NCBI RefSeq assembly: GCF_018991925.1
Contig: NW_024744477.1
Coordinates: 244,501-308,500 of the forward strand
DNA length: 64,000 nucleotides
Direction of reading: 5' to 3'
DNA from: Homarus americanus
Lineage: Eukaryota > Arthropoda > Malacostraca > Decapoda > Nephropidae
Shown piece by piece: positions 32,655 through 43,559 of this stretch. Made by a program: the position numbers and the translations under genes. The notes beneath the pieces are model-generated. The model had not been told where the DNA came from. It did no database searches and saw only the letters and a program-made list of their open reading frames with translations. Each line of letters begins with the position of its first letter. The stretch's first letter is position 1.

Positions 32655-33195
32655 ATGATTGGCTGGGGTGTTAGTCAGGTGGGTGATGCTTTGGTAGAGG
32701 GGCTGTGATTGGCTGGGGTGTTAGTCAGTTGGTGATGCTTTAGTAGAGGGGCTCTGATTGGCTGGGGTTATTAGTCGGGTTGATGCCTTAGTAGAGGGCT
32801 GTGATTGGCTGGGTCAGTGATGGGTGGTGATGCTTTGGTAGAGGGCTGTGATTGGCTGGGGTGTTAGTCAGGTGGGTGATGGTTTAGTAGAGGTATGGTG
32901 TTAGTTAGGTGGGTGATGCTTTGGTAGAGGGCTGTGATTGGCGGGGTGTTAGTCAGGTGGGTGATGCTTTAGTAGAGGGGCTGTGATTGGCTGGGGGTGT
33001 TAGTCAGTTGGGTGATGCCTTAGTGGGGGCTGTGATTGGCTGGGGTGTTAGTCAGGTGGGTGATGCTTTGGTAGAGGGGTTGTGATTGGCTGGGGGTGTT
33101 AGTCAGGTGGGTGATGCTTTGGTAGGAGGGCCTTGATTGGCTTGAGTTACCTGTGATGCTTTTATATGAAGGCTGTGATTGGCTGGGGAGTCAGT
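32655..33195. repeat. about 50-bp minisatellite, about 11 copies, core GATTGGCTGGGG
   Basis: Units contain GCTGTGATTGGCTGGGGTGT, TAGTCAGGTGGGTGATGC and TTTGGTAGAGG. Every unit has ATTGG, the reverse of a CCAAT box. Confidence 0.95.
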
Positions 33196-33254
33196 CTATT
33201 GGGAGACTGTGACTGACTGACTTTGAAGGGAGTCAGTCAATCAGTTAGACTCTT

Positions 33255-33440
33255 TGCCACCCTACCAGTCAACCAGTAACCAATCAGGCCACCAATTAAA
33301 CACTATATCTATCAGCCAGTCAGTCAACCAATCACCTTACCTATCAGCCAGTCAGTCAACCAATCACCTTACCTATCAGTCAGTCAACCAATCACCTTAC
33401 CTATCAGTCAGTCAACAGTCAGTTCACCAGATAACTACTC
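33255..33440. repeat. about 28-bp minisatellite, core CAACCAATCACCTTACC
   Basis: Units combine TATCAGCCAGTCAGT with CAACCAATCACCTTACC, four to five copies. Confidence 0.92.
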
Positions 33441-33554
33441 TACCATTCAATTAAGCTGACAACCAATTATTCCTCCTGCCTTCTCGTGGTACCTGGTCCA
33501 ATGGTTCTCCGGTCCAGTGGTTCCTACTTCCACTGGTACAATGGTATAGTGATG

Positions 33555-33905
33555 TCTTGGCCCTTTGGTCCATTTGTCCTTTGTTTCATTGGTCCATTGG
33601 TGAAGTAGTTCATTGGTTCAGTGGTCCATTGGTGAAGTAGTTCATTGGTTCAGTGGTCCATTGGTGAATTGGTTATTGGTTCAGTGGTCCAATGGTGAAG
33701 TAGTTTATTGGTTCAGTGGTCCATTGGTGAAGTAGTTTATTGGTTCAGTGGTCCATTGGTGAAGTAGTTTATTGGTTCAGTGGTCCATTGGTGAAGTAGT
33801 TCATTGGTTCAGTGGTCCATTGGTGAAGTAGTTCATTGGTTCATTGGTCCATTGGTGAAGTAGTTCATTGGTTCAGTGGTCCATTGGTGGTTCATTGGGT
33901 CACTA
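33555..33905. repeat. 32-bp minisatellite, about 10 copies, core GGTCCATTGGTGAAGTAG
   Basis: Units combine GGTCCATTGGTGAAGTAGTT and CATTGGTTCAGT, with TTCATT/TTTATT variation. Confidence 0.95.
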
Positions 33906-34019
33906 GCCTTCTGGTCCAGTGGTTCTATTCGTCCTCTGATCCATTTGTTCACTGGTCCAATACTCCATTTGGGAGGCGCGAAGTGATGGAAGGACTTGAA
34001 GACATGAATACAAACAAGG

Positions 34020-34022
<3 letters not shown>

Positions 34023-34060
<38 letters not shown>

Positions 34061-34073
34061 TGTGTATCTCTCT

Positions 34074-34107
<34 letters not shown>
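34023..34107. repeat. (TG)n and (CT)n microsatellites
   Basis: TG at 34023-34060 followed closely by CT at about 34066-34107. Confidence 0.95.
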
Positions 34108-34110
<3 letters not shown>

Positions 34111-34254
34111 ACATTACATAAAGGTGAAAATTGAAACCATTACGGCAGGTGTTATGGATGGTAGTGTTAAACCTCACCTCTCTACCAGTTAACCCCAAAT
34201 TTTTCCTTACCATTTACCTCATGATCTACGCTACGACCCCGAATTACACCAGGA

Positions 34255-34405
34255 GGGTTAAGGGGAGGGTAGGGTGGGGGGTGGGATAAAAGGGAAAGGG
34301 AGGATAAGGATGAGGAGAATGAGTGGGGTAGAGTGAGGAATAAAGGGTGAAGGGTGGAGGATAGGGTGAGGAGGAGGATAGGGGTTGGGGGAGGTGAGGT
34401 AAAGT
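34255..34405. repeat. purine-rich GGGATAAGGGTGAGGAGGA tract
   Basis: G/A-rich, stop-free on the minus strand. Confidence 0.8.
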
Positions 34406-34435
34406 TGGGACACCTGTTAACACACACACACCTGT

Positions 34436-34506
34436 TGTAATTCGTAACCCATATATTTTCAGCCTTCTGTGCCAGCTCTTTCAATAAACCGTTAATTATT
34501 ATTATT

Positions 34507-34509
<3 letters not shown>
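34436..34509 (+). mobile_element. 5'-truncated LINE-like 3' tail with AATAAA and (TTA)n end
   Basis: Runs TGTAATTCGTAACCCATAT, a stretch with CAGCCTTCTG and CAGCTCTTTCAATAAACCG, then TTAATTATTATT. AATAAA sits at 34483-34488, just before the ATT tail. The same sequence is present inverted at 58122-58233, so it is an interspersed repeat. Abrupt 5' end, polyadenylation word and simple-repeat tail fit a truncated non-LTR retrotransposon; the family is not identified. Confidence 0.6.

Positions 34510-34510
<1 letters not shown>

Positions 34511-34547
<37 letters not shown>
34511..34547. repeat. (CA)n microsatellite
   Basis: CA repeat directly after the retroelement-like tail. Confidence 0.96.
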
Positions 34548-34548
<1 letters not shown>

Positions 34549-35161
34549 CTATTTTCACACCAATAACAATAAATTAAACACCCCAAAATCTCACGCACTT
34601 TCTTATTTGTTTAATTAAAGTCTTTTCAACTCGTCTCGTCACCCAGGTACAAAAAGCTTCTACACTGCAGACCACAACCTCAGATTCCTGCCAAACAATA
34701 TACCACTAATTACAAAAACACCTGAAACCAATTGTAAACTTCTACAAACTCAAACCTCAGACTTTGCAGATGGGTTGTGGTGGTAGGGGGTAGTGGTGGT
34801 AGGGGGTGAGTGGTGGTAGGGGGGCGAGTGGTGGTGGTAGGGGGGACTGTGGTAGGGTGATGTTGAAATTCTAATGAGTTATCCATTCTTTGGGAAGTAA
34901 TCCGTTTTCATTACTATTTTTACAGTGGGACGAGATGAGTTGGGTTTGTCATATGAAGAGACTGAGCAGTGGTGTGTGTTGCTGTTGTTGTTATTATTAT
35001 TATTATTATCATTTTACGTTGAGTTTAGTTAAGTGTGTGTTTAATTATAGTAGAAGATAAAGTTTTATAACAAAAATTAAAGTTCAGACAAAAATAAGAC
35101 GATTTTTTTTATGAAACTTTTCTCTCGTTTCACCTATAACAGAAATACGGTTATGGGTACA

Positions 35162-35163
<2 letters not shown>
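34548..35163. other. mostly unique sequence with GGTGGTAGGGGG repeats
   Basis: GTGGTGGTAGGGGG units at 34775-34860 and a TTG/TTA triplet patch at 34983-35009. No gene recognised. Confidence 0.5.

Positions 35164-35208
<45 letters not shown>
35164..35208. repeat. (TG)n microsatellite
   Basis: Uninterrupted TG repeat. Confidence 0.97.
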
Positions 35209-35209
<1 letters not shown>

Positions 35210-35309
35210 CGTAAACAGTCATACAGACACCCTCTCTCTCCTGCCTTCTTGCCATTCACGTCCACCAATTCAATTTTCTCTAAATGAACTCGCAACTAAA
35301 TTTGACGTC

Positions 35310-35946
35310 GCCAAAGTTTGCTTCCTTGCATTACTTTGGCGCGGATATTACATTTTGGCGAAGGTTTTCATAATTTGAAGGAACTTTGATATAATTTGGC
35401 GTATTTTTTATAACTTTTTATAATAACAGGTTTTTCTTACTTTGGGCGATTTTTCATTAGTTTTTAAAATTTTATATAATTTCGATGTATAATCTTAGTA
35501 ATTTCATATAATTTGGTTAATTATTTATATTTTAATATATTTTTCCTTATGTGAGTAATGATTAAATACCCAAATGCTATCTGAGGAGTTAGGTTAGGTT
35601 AGGTTAAATTAGATTTGATTAACTTTAGGTTGGGTTAAGTTAGGCAAGATTAGGTTAGGTTAACTATAGGGTGGTTAATTTTACCATGATATAACCTGGA
35701 GTTTTATCATCAAGGGGACTTACGATTATACGTTCGGACTATATTTAATACTTTACTTTAGTACTTTTCAATATTTATACTTTTTATCTTTTACTGCTAA
35801 TTTGTGGTATTTTTTACACTATTTTGATATTTTTATATATTTTTTACAGTATTTTGGTATTTTTATACTTTTTTAGGTATTTTTTACACTTTATTTGGGT
35901 ATTTTTATAAGTTTTTAGGCATTTTGATATTTTTGTATTTTTTAGC
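35310..35946. repeat. degenerate TTTGGCG motifs, GGTTA words and a TATTTTTACACT array
   Basis: TTTGGCG or TTGGGCG recurs at intervals of 17-60 bases (35335-35450); GGTTAGGTTA words at 35583-35685; then a T-rich array of about 25-base units with GGTATTTTTTACACT and TTTTGATATTTTTATA (35800-35946). Confidence 0.75.
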
Positions 35947-36029
35947 CTTTGGTGAGGATGAATGGACCTGAAGTGCTTGGCAGTGAATCAGCGTCTTGGT
36001 AAATCGTTGAAGGAAATTGTAGTGTCTTG

Positions 36030-36135
36030 TGGGAGAGTGTGAGTGAGTGGGAATGTGAGTGTCGGTGAGTGGGAATGTGAGTGTGGGTGAGTGGGAATGT
36101 GAGTGGGTGAGGCAAGTGTGTGTGTGTGTGTGTGT
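36030..36135. repeat. GAGTGGGAATGTGAGTGTGG minisatellite and short (TG)n
   Basis: Three to four copies of about 20 bases, then TG at 36117-36136. Confidence 0.9.
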
Positions 36136-36209
36136 GAGACTCCAAGTCGGTTTCACAACAACACGTCATAAACTTTAATTTCCTCAACATATATCAGAAA
36201 AAGGTCACC

Positions 36210-36335
36210 GTCTTTCACCACTACTACCACCATCCATTACCACCACCACCACCACTACTACCTACTACCACCTATTACCACCACCATCCATTACCACCAC
36301 TACCACCACTACTACTATCCTCCTCTACCACCACA
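36210..36335. repeat. (ACC)n/(ACT)n triplet repeat
   Basis: ACCACCACTACTACC triplets with CATCCATT interruptions. Confidence 0.9.
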
Positions 36336-36339
36336 GTTT

Positions 36340-36945
36340 AAGTTATAAGAATATTTGTCCATTGTTTCAAGACCCACCTAACCTAACCTATCCTATCCTA
36401 ACAACCTATCCTAACCTACCCACGGAGACAGCAGCTCACACGACTCAACAGTGTCCCTGCAAACTCATTTAAGAATTAAATTAACATAGAGGTAACATAA
36501 AGCAGAAATTAATTTAACCTTTTAAAACTGTGTTCCTTCTCAGCCAAGTTTAAATAACGTAATATCGTCTCACATCTTGCTGTAGTCTTTTAAACTTTTC
36601 TAAAATATATATTAACACATTTAATTAATCTCGGTATTTCCTCTTTAAGATTAAATAAAAAAAATATATAAATATTTTTAACTTAGTTCATAAATCTTAA
36701 TATACTTTTTCCAATATTTTGAGTAATGTTTATTTTGACACTTGACAACAAACTCTTTCTGTAGAAATTATTGGGTTTAGTTGTTATTCACGTCACTACA
36801 TAAATTTAGTCATGTTCTGTTTACTGAAAAATTAATCTGAAAAACATTATTATTTTACTAAACATTTATTGTAGAGGCAAGAGATGAGGGTTTAATATCT
36901 TATTCGGGGATAAAAACATTAAGGAATTTTTATTAGTGTTTATTG
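36340..36945. other. unique AT-rich sequence
   Basis: CCTAACC words near 36380-36420, otherwise AT-rich unique DNA. No gene seen. Confidence 0.5.
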
Positions 36946-38440
36946 TACGACACGACCAGCAGCCGGCCTCACGCACTACCTCTCATGCTGACGCCTCCCA
37001 CGACGCCACTACGACCAGCAGCCGGCCTCACACACTACCTCTCATGCTGACGCCCTCCCCGACGACCACTGACCAGCAGCGGCCACACACTACCCTCATG
37101 CTGACGCCCTCCCGACGACCACTACGACCAGCAGCCGGCCTCCACACTACCTCTCATGCTGACGCCCTCCCACGACGACCACTACGACCAGCAGCCGGCC
37201 CTCACACACCACCTCTCATGCTGACGCCCTCCCCGACGACCACTACACACCAGCCGGCCTCCAAACTACCTCCTGCTGACGCCCTCCTCACATGACCAGC
37301 AGCCAGCCTCACAAACTACCTCTCCAGCTCCTTCCCCACATGACCAGCAGCCAGCCCTCTAAACTACCTCTCATGCTCCGCCCTCCCCACATGACCAGCA
37401 GCCAGCCTCACAAACTACCTCTCATGCTGACGCCCTCCCCACATGACCAGCAGCCGGCCTCACACACTACCTCTCATGCTGACGCCCTCCCCACATGACC
37501 AGCAGCCGGCCCTCCAAACTACCTCTCATGCTGACGCCCTCCCACATGACCAGCAGCCGGCCTCACACACTACCTCTCATGCTGACGCCCTCCCATGACC
37601 AGCAGCCGGCCTCACAACTACCTCTCATGCTGACGCCCTCCCACATGACCAGCAGCCGGCCTCACACACTACCTCTCATGCTGACGCCCTCCCACATGAC
37701 CAGCAGCCGGCCCCACACACTACCTCATGCTCACGCCCTCCCACATGACCAGCAGCCGGCCTCACACACTACCTCCTCATGCTGACGCCCCTCCCCACAT
37801 GACCAGCAGCCGGCCTCACAAACCACCTCTCATGCTGACGCCCTCCCACACTGACCAGCAGCCGGCCTCACACACTACCTCTCATGCTGACGCCCTCCCA
37901 CTGACCAGCAGCCGGCCTCAAACTACCTCTCATGCTGACGCCCTCCCACATGACCAGCAGCCGGCCTCCACACTACCTCTCATGCTGACGCCCTCCCACT
38001 GACCAGCAGCCGGCCTCACAACTACCCTCATGCTCACGCCCTCCCCACATGACCAGCAGCCGGCCTCACACACTACCTCTCATGCTGACGCCCTCCCCAC
38101 ATGACCAGCAGCCGGCCTCACAAACTACCTCTCATGCTGACGCCCTCCCCACATGACCAGCAGCCGGCCTCACTACCTCTCATGCTGACGCCCTCCCATG
38201 ACCAGCAGCCGGCCTCACAAACTACCTCTCATGCTCACCCCTCCCCACATGACCAGCAGCCGGCCTCACACACTACCCTCATGCTGACGCCCTCCCACAT
38301 GACCAGCAGCCAGCCTCACAAACTACCTCTCATGTCACGCCCTCCCACATGACCAGCAGCCGGCCTCACACACTACCCTCATGCTGACGCCCTCCCACAT
38401 GACCAGCAGCCGGCCTCACACACTACCTCTCATGCTGACG
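36946..38440. repeat. GC-rich 51-bp minisatellite, about 29 copies
   Basis: Units contain CATGACCAGCAGCCGGCCTC, ACACACTACCTCTCATGC and TGACGCCCTCC, mostly 47-53 bases. Strikingly GC-rich inside AT-rich flanks. The first six or so units carry a different junction (CGACGACCACTACGACCAG) that is absent from the rest. Frequent one- and two-base indels break every reading frame after at most 119 codons, so it is not coding. Confidence 0.97.
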
Positions 38441-38551
38441 CCCTCCAAGTTGTTTATTTCTGTGAGCTGTGTGTAAGAGGTGTACTGCAGGCGATCTCTA
38501 CACGTACCAGCAGTGATAGCAGTGCTTAATATGTAGAGTTAGAGTTCATTA

Positions 38552-38552
<1 letters not shown>

Positions 38553-38594
<42 letters not shown>

Positions 38595-38733
38595 GTTTGA
38601 ACTCTCCTCTCCTCCCCACCTGCTCCTCCTCTTCCTCCTCTGCTTTTTCCTCCTCGCTTTTTCTCCTCCTCCTACCCCCCTCCCCCACGTCTTCCCTCCC
38701 CTCCCCCGTCTTCCCTCCTCCCCCTCACTTTTA

Positions 38734-38773
<40 letters not shown>

Positions 38774-38790
38774 ACACACACACACACACA
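38553..38790. repeat. (TG)n, pyrimidine tract, (CA)n cluster
   Basis: TG at 38553-38592, C/T-rich 38600-38730, CA at 38736-38790 with one G interruption. TG then CA on one strand makes an inverted pair that could fold. Confidence 0.95.
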
Positions 38791-39135
38791 CTTGCCTCCT
38801 CAGAATCAACACAACAGCAGAACCATTGGCCCTGTTTAGCCGTTCTTTGAGTCGCGGGATTTATTCAGAAGCCAATTTTCAACGTGGTGGCGATTTGCAT
38901 GTTAATTTGACCCAATTTACATAGAGAGTGGCGGTAAAATTAACAGCAGGTGATGAGTATTAGTAGTTTTGTCACTATGGGTCCGTTGCCATACTGATCA
39001 ATAACGATTCGTGGTTTACTTTAATAGGATTGTTATTTATAAATCACATCAATCAGTCTTCCTCCACAAATAATGTAATTAAGAGTAAAACCTCCACTAA
39101 TTACTATATTGGTAACCACGCCCACCAACATGACC
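38791..39135. other. unique sequence
   Basis: Non-repetitive; nothing recognised. Confidence 0.4.
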
Positions 39136-39390
39136 ACCCATGCCACACACACACATTGAAACAAACATACACAAACACGGTGCATAAACTATGAAACACA
39201 TGCACAAATAAACTAACTCACGCCCACCCCCACCCATCCATCCACTACCCACCCATCACACACCCCACCCACCCACCCATCCACACCCACCCCACCCACC
39301 CACCCATCCACACACCACCCACCCATCCCTCACCCACCCATCCTCACCCACCCATCCCTCACCCACCCACCCATCCACCCACCCACTTTA
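39136..39390. repeat. CACCCACCCATCC repeats
   Basis: CCCA/CCAT-rich array from about 39215, G-free on the + strand, preceded by CA-rich sequence. Confidence 0.9.
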
Positions 39391-39602
39391 CAAAACCAAG
39401 ATAAAATCATTGACTTAGGCGAATATAAAGCCCGAAGTTCATTAGTGACTGGCAGGACTCATTCACATTCAGTAATATTCCCGGCTTCCTCGACCTTGTG
39501 TTTACCTCAATGGCTGAGTTGAGCTGCAGAAATAATTAATGGCGGTATAGAGAAAGTTCTTTACCTTTCTAAACTGTGTAAATTTAACGTGGAGATTGGG
39601 AT

Positions 39603-39765
39603 AGTTAGTGTGTGTGTGTGTGTGTACGTTTCTTTGTGTGTGTGTGTACGTTTTCCATTGTTTTGTGTGTGTGTACGTTTTTCTTTGTTGGTGTTTGTGT
39701 GTGTGAACGTTTTCTTTGTGTGTGTGTGTTCTTTGTTAGTTTGGTTTGTGTGTGTGTGTGTGTTG
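39603..39765. repeat. TG array with CGTTTTTCTTTG interruptions
   Basis: Units of TGTGTGTGTACGTTT(T)CTTTG, about 25-30 bases, five copies. Confidence 0.9.
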
Positions 39766-39854
39766 AGACACGCTAATAACTGGACCTGGACTCAAATTAG
39801 TCTTAATTTTATTTTACTATAATCAGCCCTAACCTAATCTAGTTTTATTTATGT

Positions 39855-40035
39855 GTGACAGGTGTAGGATGGCGTGGGCAGGTGTGTGACAGGTGTGAGT
39901 AAGGTGTGTGACAGGTATAGACAGTATGTGACACGTATAGATCGGTGTGTGACGTTGTGACAGGTGTAGATGGGTGTATGACAGGTGTAGACGTGTGTGA
40001 CAGGTATAGACAGGTGTGTGACAGGTGTAGGTACA
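39855..40035. repeat. 21-bp minisatellite GTGTGTGACAGGTGTAGACAG
   Basis: About nine copies with GTGTAG/TATAGA and GACAGG/GACACG variation. Confidence 0.92.
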
Positions 40036-40139
40036 ACAGTTCACCTTCAAGAAGCAAGACGCGTAAAATGTAAATCTTGAGGACTTGGGTTCACTGATCT
40101 TGACTGATTTCGGAAAATATATCGTTGCCAGACCCAGAT

Positions 40140-40330
40140 ATTGTGGTGTGGTGGTGTGGTGTAGAGTGGTGGTGAGGTAATGTTGTGGGGGTGTTATAGT
40201 GGTGTGGTGTAGGGTGTGAATGTGGTATGGTAAGTTATGGTGGTATTGTGTGATGGTAAGTTATGGTGGTATTGGTGATGTTATTTTGGGGGCGGGATGT
40301 TATATATAGTGGGGGGTGGTTAGCATACGT
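40140..40330. repeat. GTGGTGTGGT/AAGTTATGGTGGTATT repeats
   Basis: GTGGTG words then two copies of GATGGTAAGTTATGGTGGTA. Confidence 0.8.
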
Positions 40331-40479
40331 GAGGTAGTTAGGTGTGTTCATGCATCTCAGTTATGGGGAAAATTCAGGGGACGAGCTTATGTGAATCTCT
40401 GCTCGTTCACCTGGAATATCATTATGCTCTGGTGGCCAGTAACCCAAGCTCTGGTGGTCAAGAGGATTTTTTTTCCGTG
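40331..40479 (+). other. unique segment, not assigned
   Basis: A balanced-composition stretch with an open frame from 40342 that continues into the adjacent repeat. No splice evidence. Confidence 0.2.
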
Positions 40480-40690
40480 AGTGCAGTGTTTTGTACCCGG
40501 GTTCAGTATTTTTGTACCCGGGTTCGGTATTTTAATCTCTGGGTTCAGTGTTTTCGTCGGTTTATATATTCTACCGGGTTCTATTGTCCCAGGTTCATAT
40601 TTTCGTCTCTGGGTTCAGTGTTTTCGTCCCCGGGTTTAATATATTCGTACCCGGGTTCAGTGTTTATTTTCCCTGGTTCAATATCACATT
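40480..40690. repeat. degenerate about 24-bp array of GGGTTCAGTGTTTTCGTCCC
   Basis: Eight or nine copies of a CCCGGGTTCAGTATTTT-type word with TCTCTGGG/CCCCGGG/TACCCGGG variants. CCCGGG is palindromic. Confidence 0.85.
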
Positions 40691-40920
40691 CTACCGAGTG
40701 AAAACAAATCAAACGAAAAAACTAAATTTGACTCCGATTTGGAATCTGGATTTAAATCTGGCCTCAGGTTGAATTCACAAGGATTAAGGAAAAAAAATCG
40801 ATTTACTGTGAAAAACGGACGTGAATTTGCATAGGAAAGGTGACGCTGATGAACTGTTATTGAACTGTGTAGGAAAATTTGCATTGCTTGAGAGCTTAAA
40901 TTTGCCTTAGTGAGATATGT

Positions 40921-41125
40921 AGGTAAGGGAGAAGAGGGGGTGAGGGGGAAGGAAGGTGAGGTGTAAGGGGGATCAGGGGGTGGGGGTGAGGGAGGGAAGG
41001 TGAGGTGTAAGGGGGATCAGGGGGTGGGGGGATGGGATCAGGGGAGCAGAGTTGGGAAGGGAAGTTGTTATTGTTGTTGCTGTTATTGTTGTTATTGTTG
41101 TTGCTGTTATTGTTATTATCATCAG
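40921..41125. repeat. purine-rich duplication and (TTG)n/(TTA)n
   Basis: GAAGGTGAGGTGTAAGGGGG and GATCAGGGGGTGGGGG occur twice, about 40 bases apart (40950-41045), then TTATTGTTGTTGC triplets at 41065-41125. Confidence 0.88.
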
Positions 41126-41424
41126 GGCGTTAACTAGCTCACAGGATAGATAATTACCCCACAACTACCACGGTCCGGAAGTTAGTTTAACACTTAAGGG
41201 AGAGTTTAATAACACTTAACCCCTCGTGTGATAACCTGCCGTGTTATCTTGGTTATCATGGCGGTATAGATAACCTTGTGGGCGGTAGATAGCCAGAGAT
41301 AGCGCTTACACTCGAGCAGTAACTCAGCATTCACACTCAAGCAGTAACTCAAGCTAGCATTCACACGCAAGTCGTAAGTTAACACAGGCGGTGGAAAGTC
41401 GAAGAGAATAGTTAGTTTTTTATG

Positions 41425-41515
41425 TTATTTTGGGAACTGGGAGAGGGAGAGGGATGCTGGGAGAGGGAGTGAGAGGGATGCTGGGAGAGGGTAGGGATGC
41501 TGGGAGAGGGGGAGT
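41425..41515. repeat. GGGATGCTGGGAGAGGG repeats
   Basis: Four copies of GGGATGCTGGGAGAGGG with variable AGTGAGA inserts. Confidence 0.9.
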
Positions 41516-41614
41516 TAGTTGTGTGGTGTAAAATATTGCCTCTTATGAACTGGTGTTATCAGTAAAGAGGTCCTCCTTACCAGCTTAATATATAGACCCA
41601 TCTCTCTAATGTTC

Positions 41615-41615
<1 letters not shown>

Positions 41616-41671
<56 letters not shown>

Positions 41672-41692
41672 GTGTGTGTGTGTGTATGTGGC
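41616..41692. repeat. (TG)n and (TATG)n
   Basis: TG at 41618-41653, TATG, then TG again. Confidence 0.95.
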
Positions 41693-41699
41693 CTTTCCA

Positions 41700-42105
41700 T
41701 TAAGAGATAGGTTAAAGTAGGTTAGACTAGGTTAGGTTAGATTAAGGATAGGTTTGGTTAGACTAGAGGTTAGATTACGTTAGATTAGACTAGGTTAGGT
41801 TAAGTTAGATCAGGTTAGAGTGGACTAGGTTAGGCTAGACTAGGTTAGGTTAGGCTAGGCTATGTTAGGTTAGGCAAGACTAGGTTAGGTTAGGCTAGGC
41901 TATGTTAGGTTAGGTTAGGCTAGGCTATGTTAGGTTAGGCAAGACTAGGTTAGGTTAGGCTAGGCTATGTTAGGTTAGGCAAGACTAGGTTAGGTTAGGC
42001 TAGGCTAGGCTATGTTAGGTTAGGCAAGACTAGGTTAGGTTAGGCTAGGCTAGGCTAGGTTAGGATTAGGTTAGGCTAGACTAGGTTAGGCTAGGCTATG
42101 TTAGG
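41700..42105. repeat. about 34-bp array of TTAGGTTAGGCTAGGC units (telomere-derived?)
   Basis: Decayed GGTTAGACTAGG words (41705-41860), then regular units GGCTATGTTAGGTTAGGC plus AAGACTAGGTTAGGTTA. It is built from TTAGG-like pentamers, suggesting origin from an interstitial telomeric tract. Confidence 0.9.
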
Positions 42106-42180
42106 GGCTGGTAAGCTTCGTGACACCAATACATAAGCTCCGGTGATTGAGTATCTCGGGTTCATTGACTCTAACCTCTC

Positions 42181-42480
42181 ACACACACACACACCACACA
42201 CACACACACACACACTCTGTCCGGGAATGTCACGCCTTGTTCAGTATACGGTAGCCGAGGCGGGTGTTAGCAAGTTATGGTGATTGTATTATTAGATTAT
42301 AGTCGTTTTTAGTATTTTTAGTTATTATTTTTACTATTGTCGTTTTTAGTGTTATGGGGGTCAGTTTTGGTGTCGTTTTTATTATCTTAGTTATTATTTT
42401 TATTATCATTGATGTTAATATTGTTTTTCTTCTGTTAATGTTATTATTAATATCATCATCATCATCATCATCATCGGTCA
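42181..42480. repeat. (CA)n then TTATTATTTTTA words and (ATC)n
   Basis: CA at 42181-42216; T-rich words with GTCGTTTTTA at 42290-42430; ATC triplets at about 42453-42476. Confidence 0.88.
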
Positions 42481-42985
42481 GTTTGAAATGTCAGATGAGG
42501 TCGTTATGTTCTGTAAATGGGGGGTGAGTTCTGGGATATATCGCGTGTTCGACCTTAAATTCCGGGCAGTCAGTCATCACCTCCCTGCGTCCAGCTTATT
42601 TTATCATTCATGTAGTAACTTGTATTCATGGCAGTATAAACCTGTCTTAGGAGGAGAGTTAATCATTTACTCTAATTTATTCTTGATGTTATACTGTAGA
42701 TGTAATGGGGTTAGGTTAGGTTTGATTAGGTAAGGTTAGGTTAGGTTAAGTGTTTTGTTTTCACTGTTCACTAAATGTTCAAAACTCGCTGCAGTGACTT
42801 GTGATGAACAGAAGCAGGGAAGAGATATTGGCAGCAAGGTGGGGCCCCGGCTCTCACCTCCCTCTCCACCCGCGCCACACAATACATAGTCTCGAGTGCC
42901 TCTCTTACTGCCATAGACTTACACGCCAGATTGACTCCTAGGTGGGAAGAGGGTGTCGTTGGGCCGTCTCAAGGAGGTTAGTTTG
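42481..42985. other. unique sequence
   Basis: An 81-codon frame starts at 42488 (MSDEVVMFCKWGVSSG); its composition is not repetitive, but it lacks supported splice sites and I do not recognise it. A GTTAGGTTAG patch lies at 42708-42750. Confidence 0.3.
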
Positions 42986-42989
42986 GTGT

Positions 42990-43345
42990 CTATGACTTTT
43001 GAGGGGGTCGTTTGAAGGGGCGAGGTGATGGGGTCTTTTTTTGAATGGGCTGATGGGGACGGTTTGAAGGGGTCGTCTTGATGGGGACGATTTGAAGGGG
43101 TCGTCTTGATGGGGATGGTTTGGAGGGGTCGTCTTGATGGGGACGGTTTGAAGGGGTCGTCTTGATGGGGACGATTTGAAGGGGTCGTCTTGATGGTGAA
43201 GGTGTGGCTTTGGGGAGGCTGGAATCCACGTTTAATTCATTTATTTTATGTAGTAGTAGTAGTAATGGCAGCAGTAGTAATGGCAGCAGTAGTAGTAATG
43301 GTAGTAGTAGTAGTAATGGCAGTAGTAGTAGTAATAGTAGTGTTT
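42990..43345. repeat. 28-bp minisatellite and (AGT)n triplets
   Basis: GAAGGGGTCGTCTTGATGGG-type units, about 28 bases, six to seven copies (42990-43200); AGT triplets with GGCAGC interruptions (43250-43345). Confidence 0.93.
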
Positions 43346-43559
43346 TTAATATTCTAAAGCCGCTGGCCTCAACTTCTGCACCTCTTGTACAAAAGGAAAC
43401 AGTGAAATATTTTGTCTTTTTGCCACGATAATTCTACCACCCCCCACTCTACGATAACTACCACCCCGCCCACTCTAAGATAACCGGTCATTTTGGGCGT
43501 CTGGCATCAGTGAGGAGGCCGGGGCGTGGGTGAGTTGGTGCAGTTGAAGGTTTTAGAGT

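Noticed and set aside
36936..38352. Series of frames encoding a 17-residue repeat (MTSSRPHTLPLMLTPS)
   Set aside because: Frames shift every few units through small indels and there is no conserved frame, so the 51-bp array is not under coding constraint.
42488..42733. 81-codon open frame in unique sequence
   Set aside because: Runs into GGTTAGG repeats at its end and lacks splice signals or recognisable motifs.
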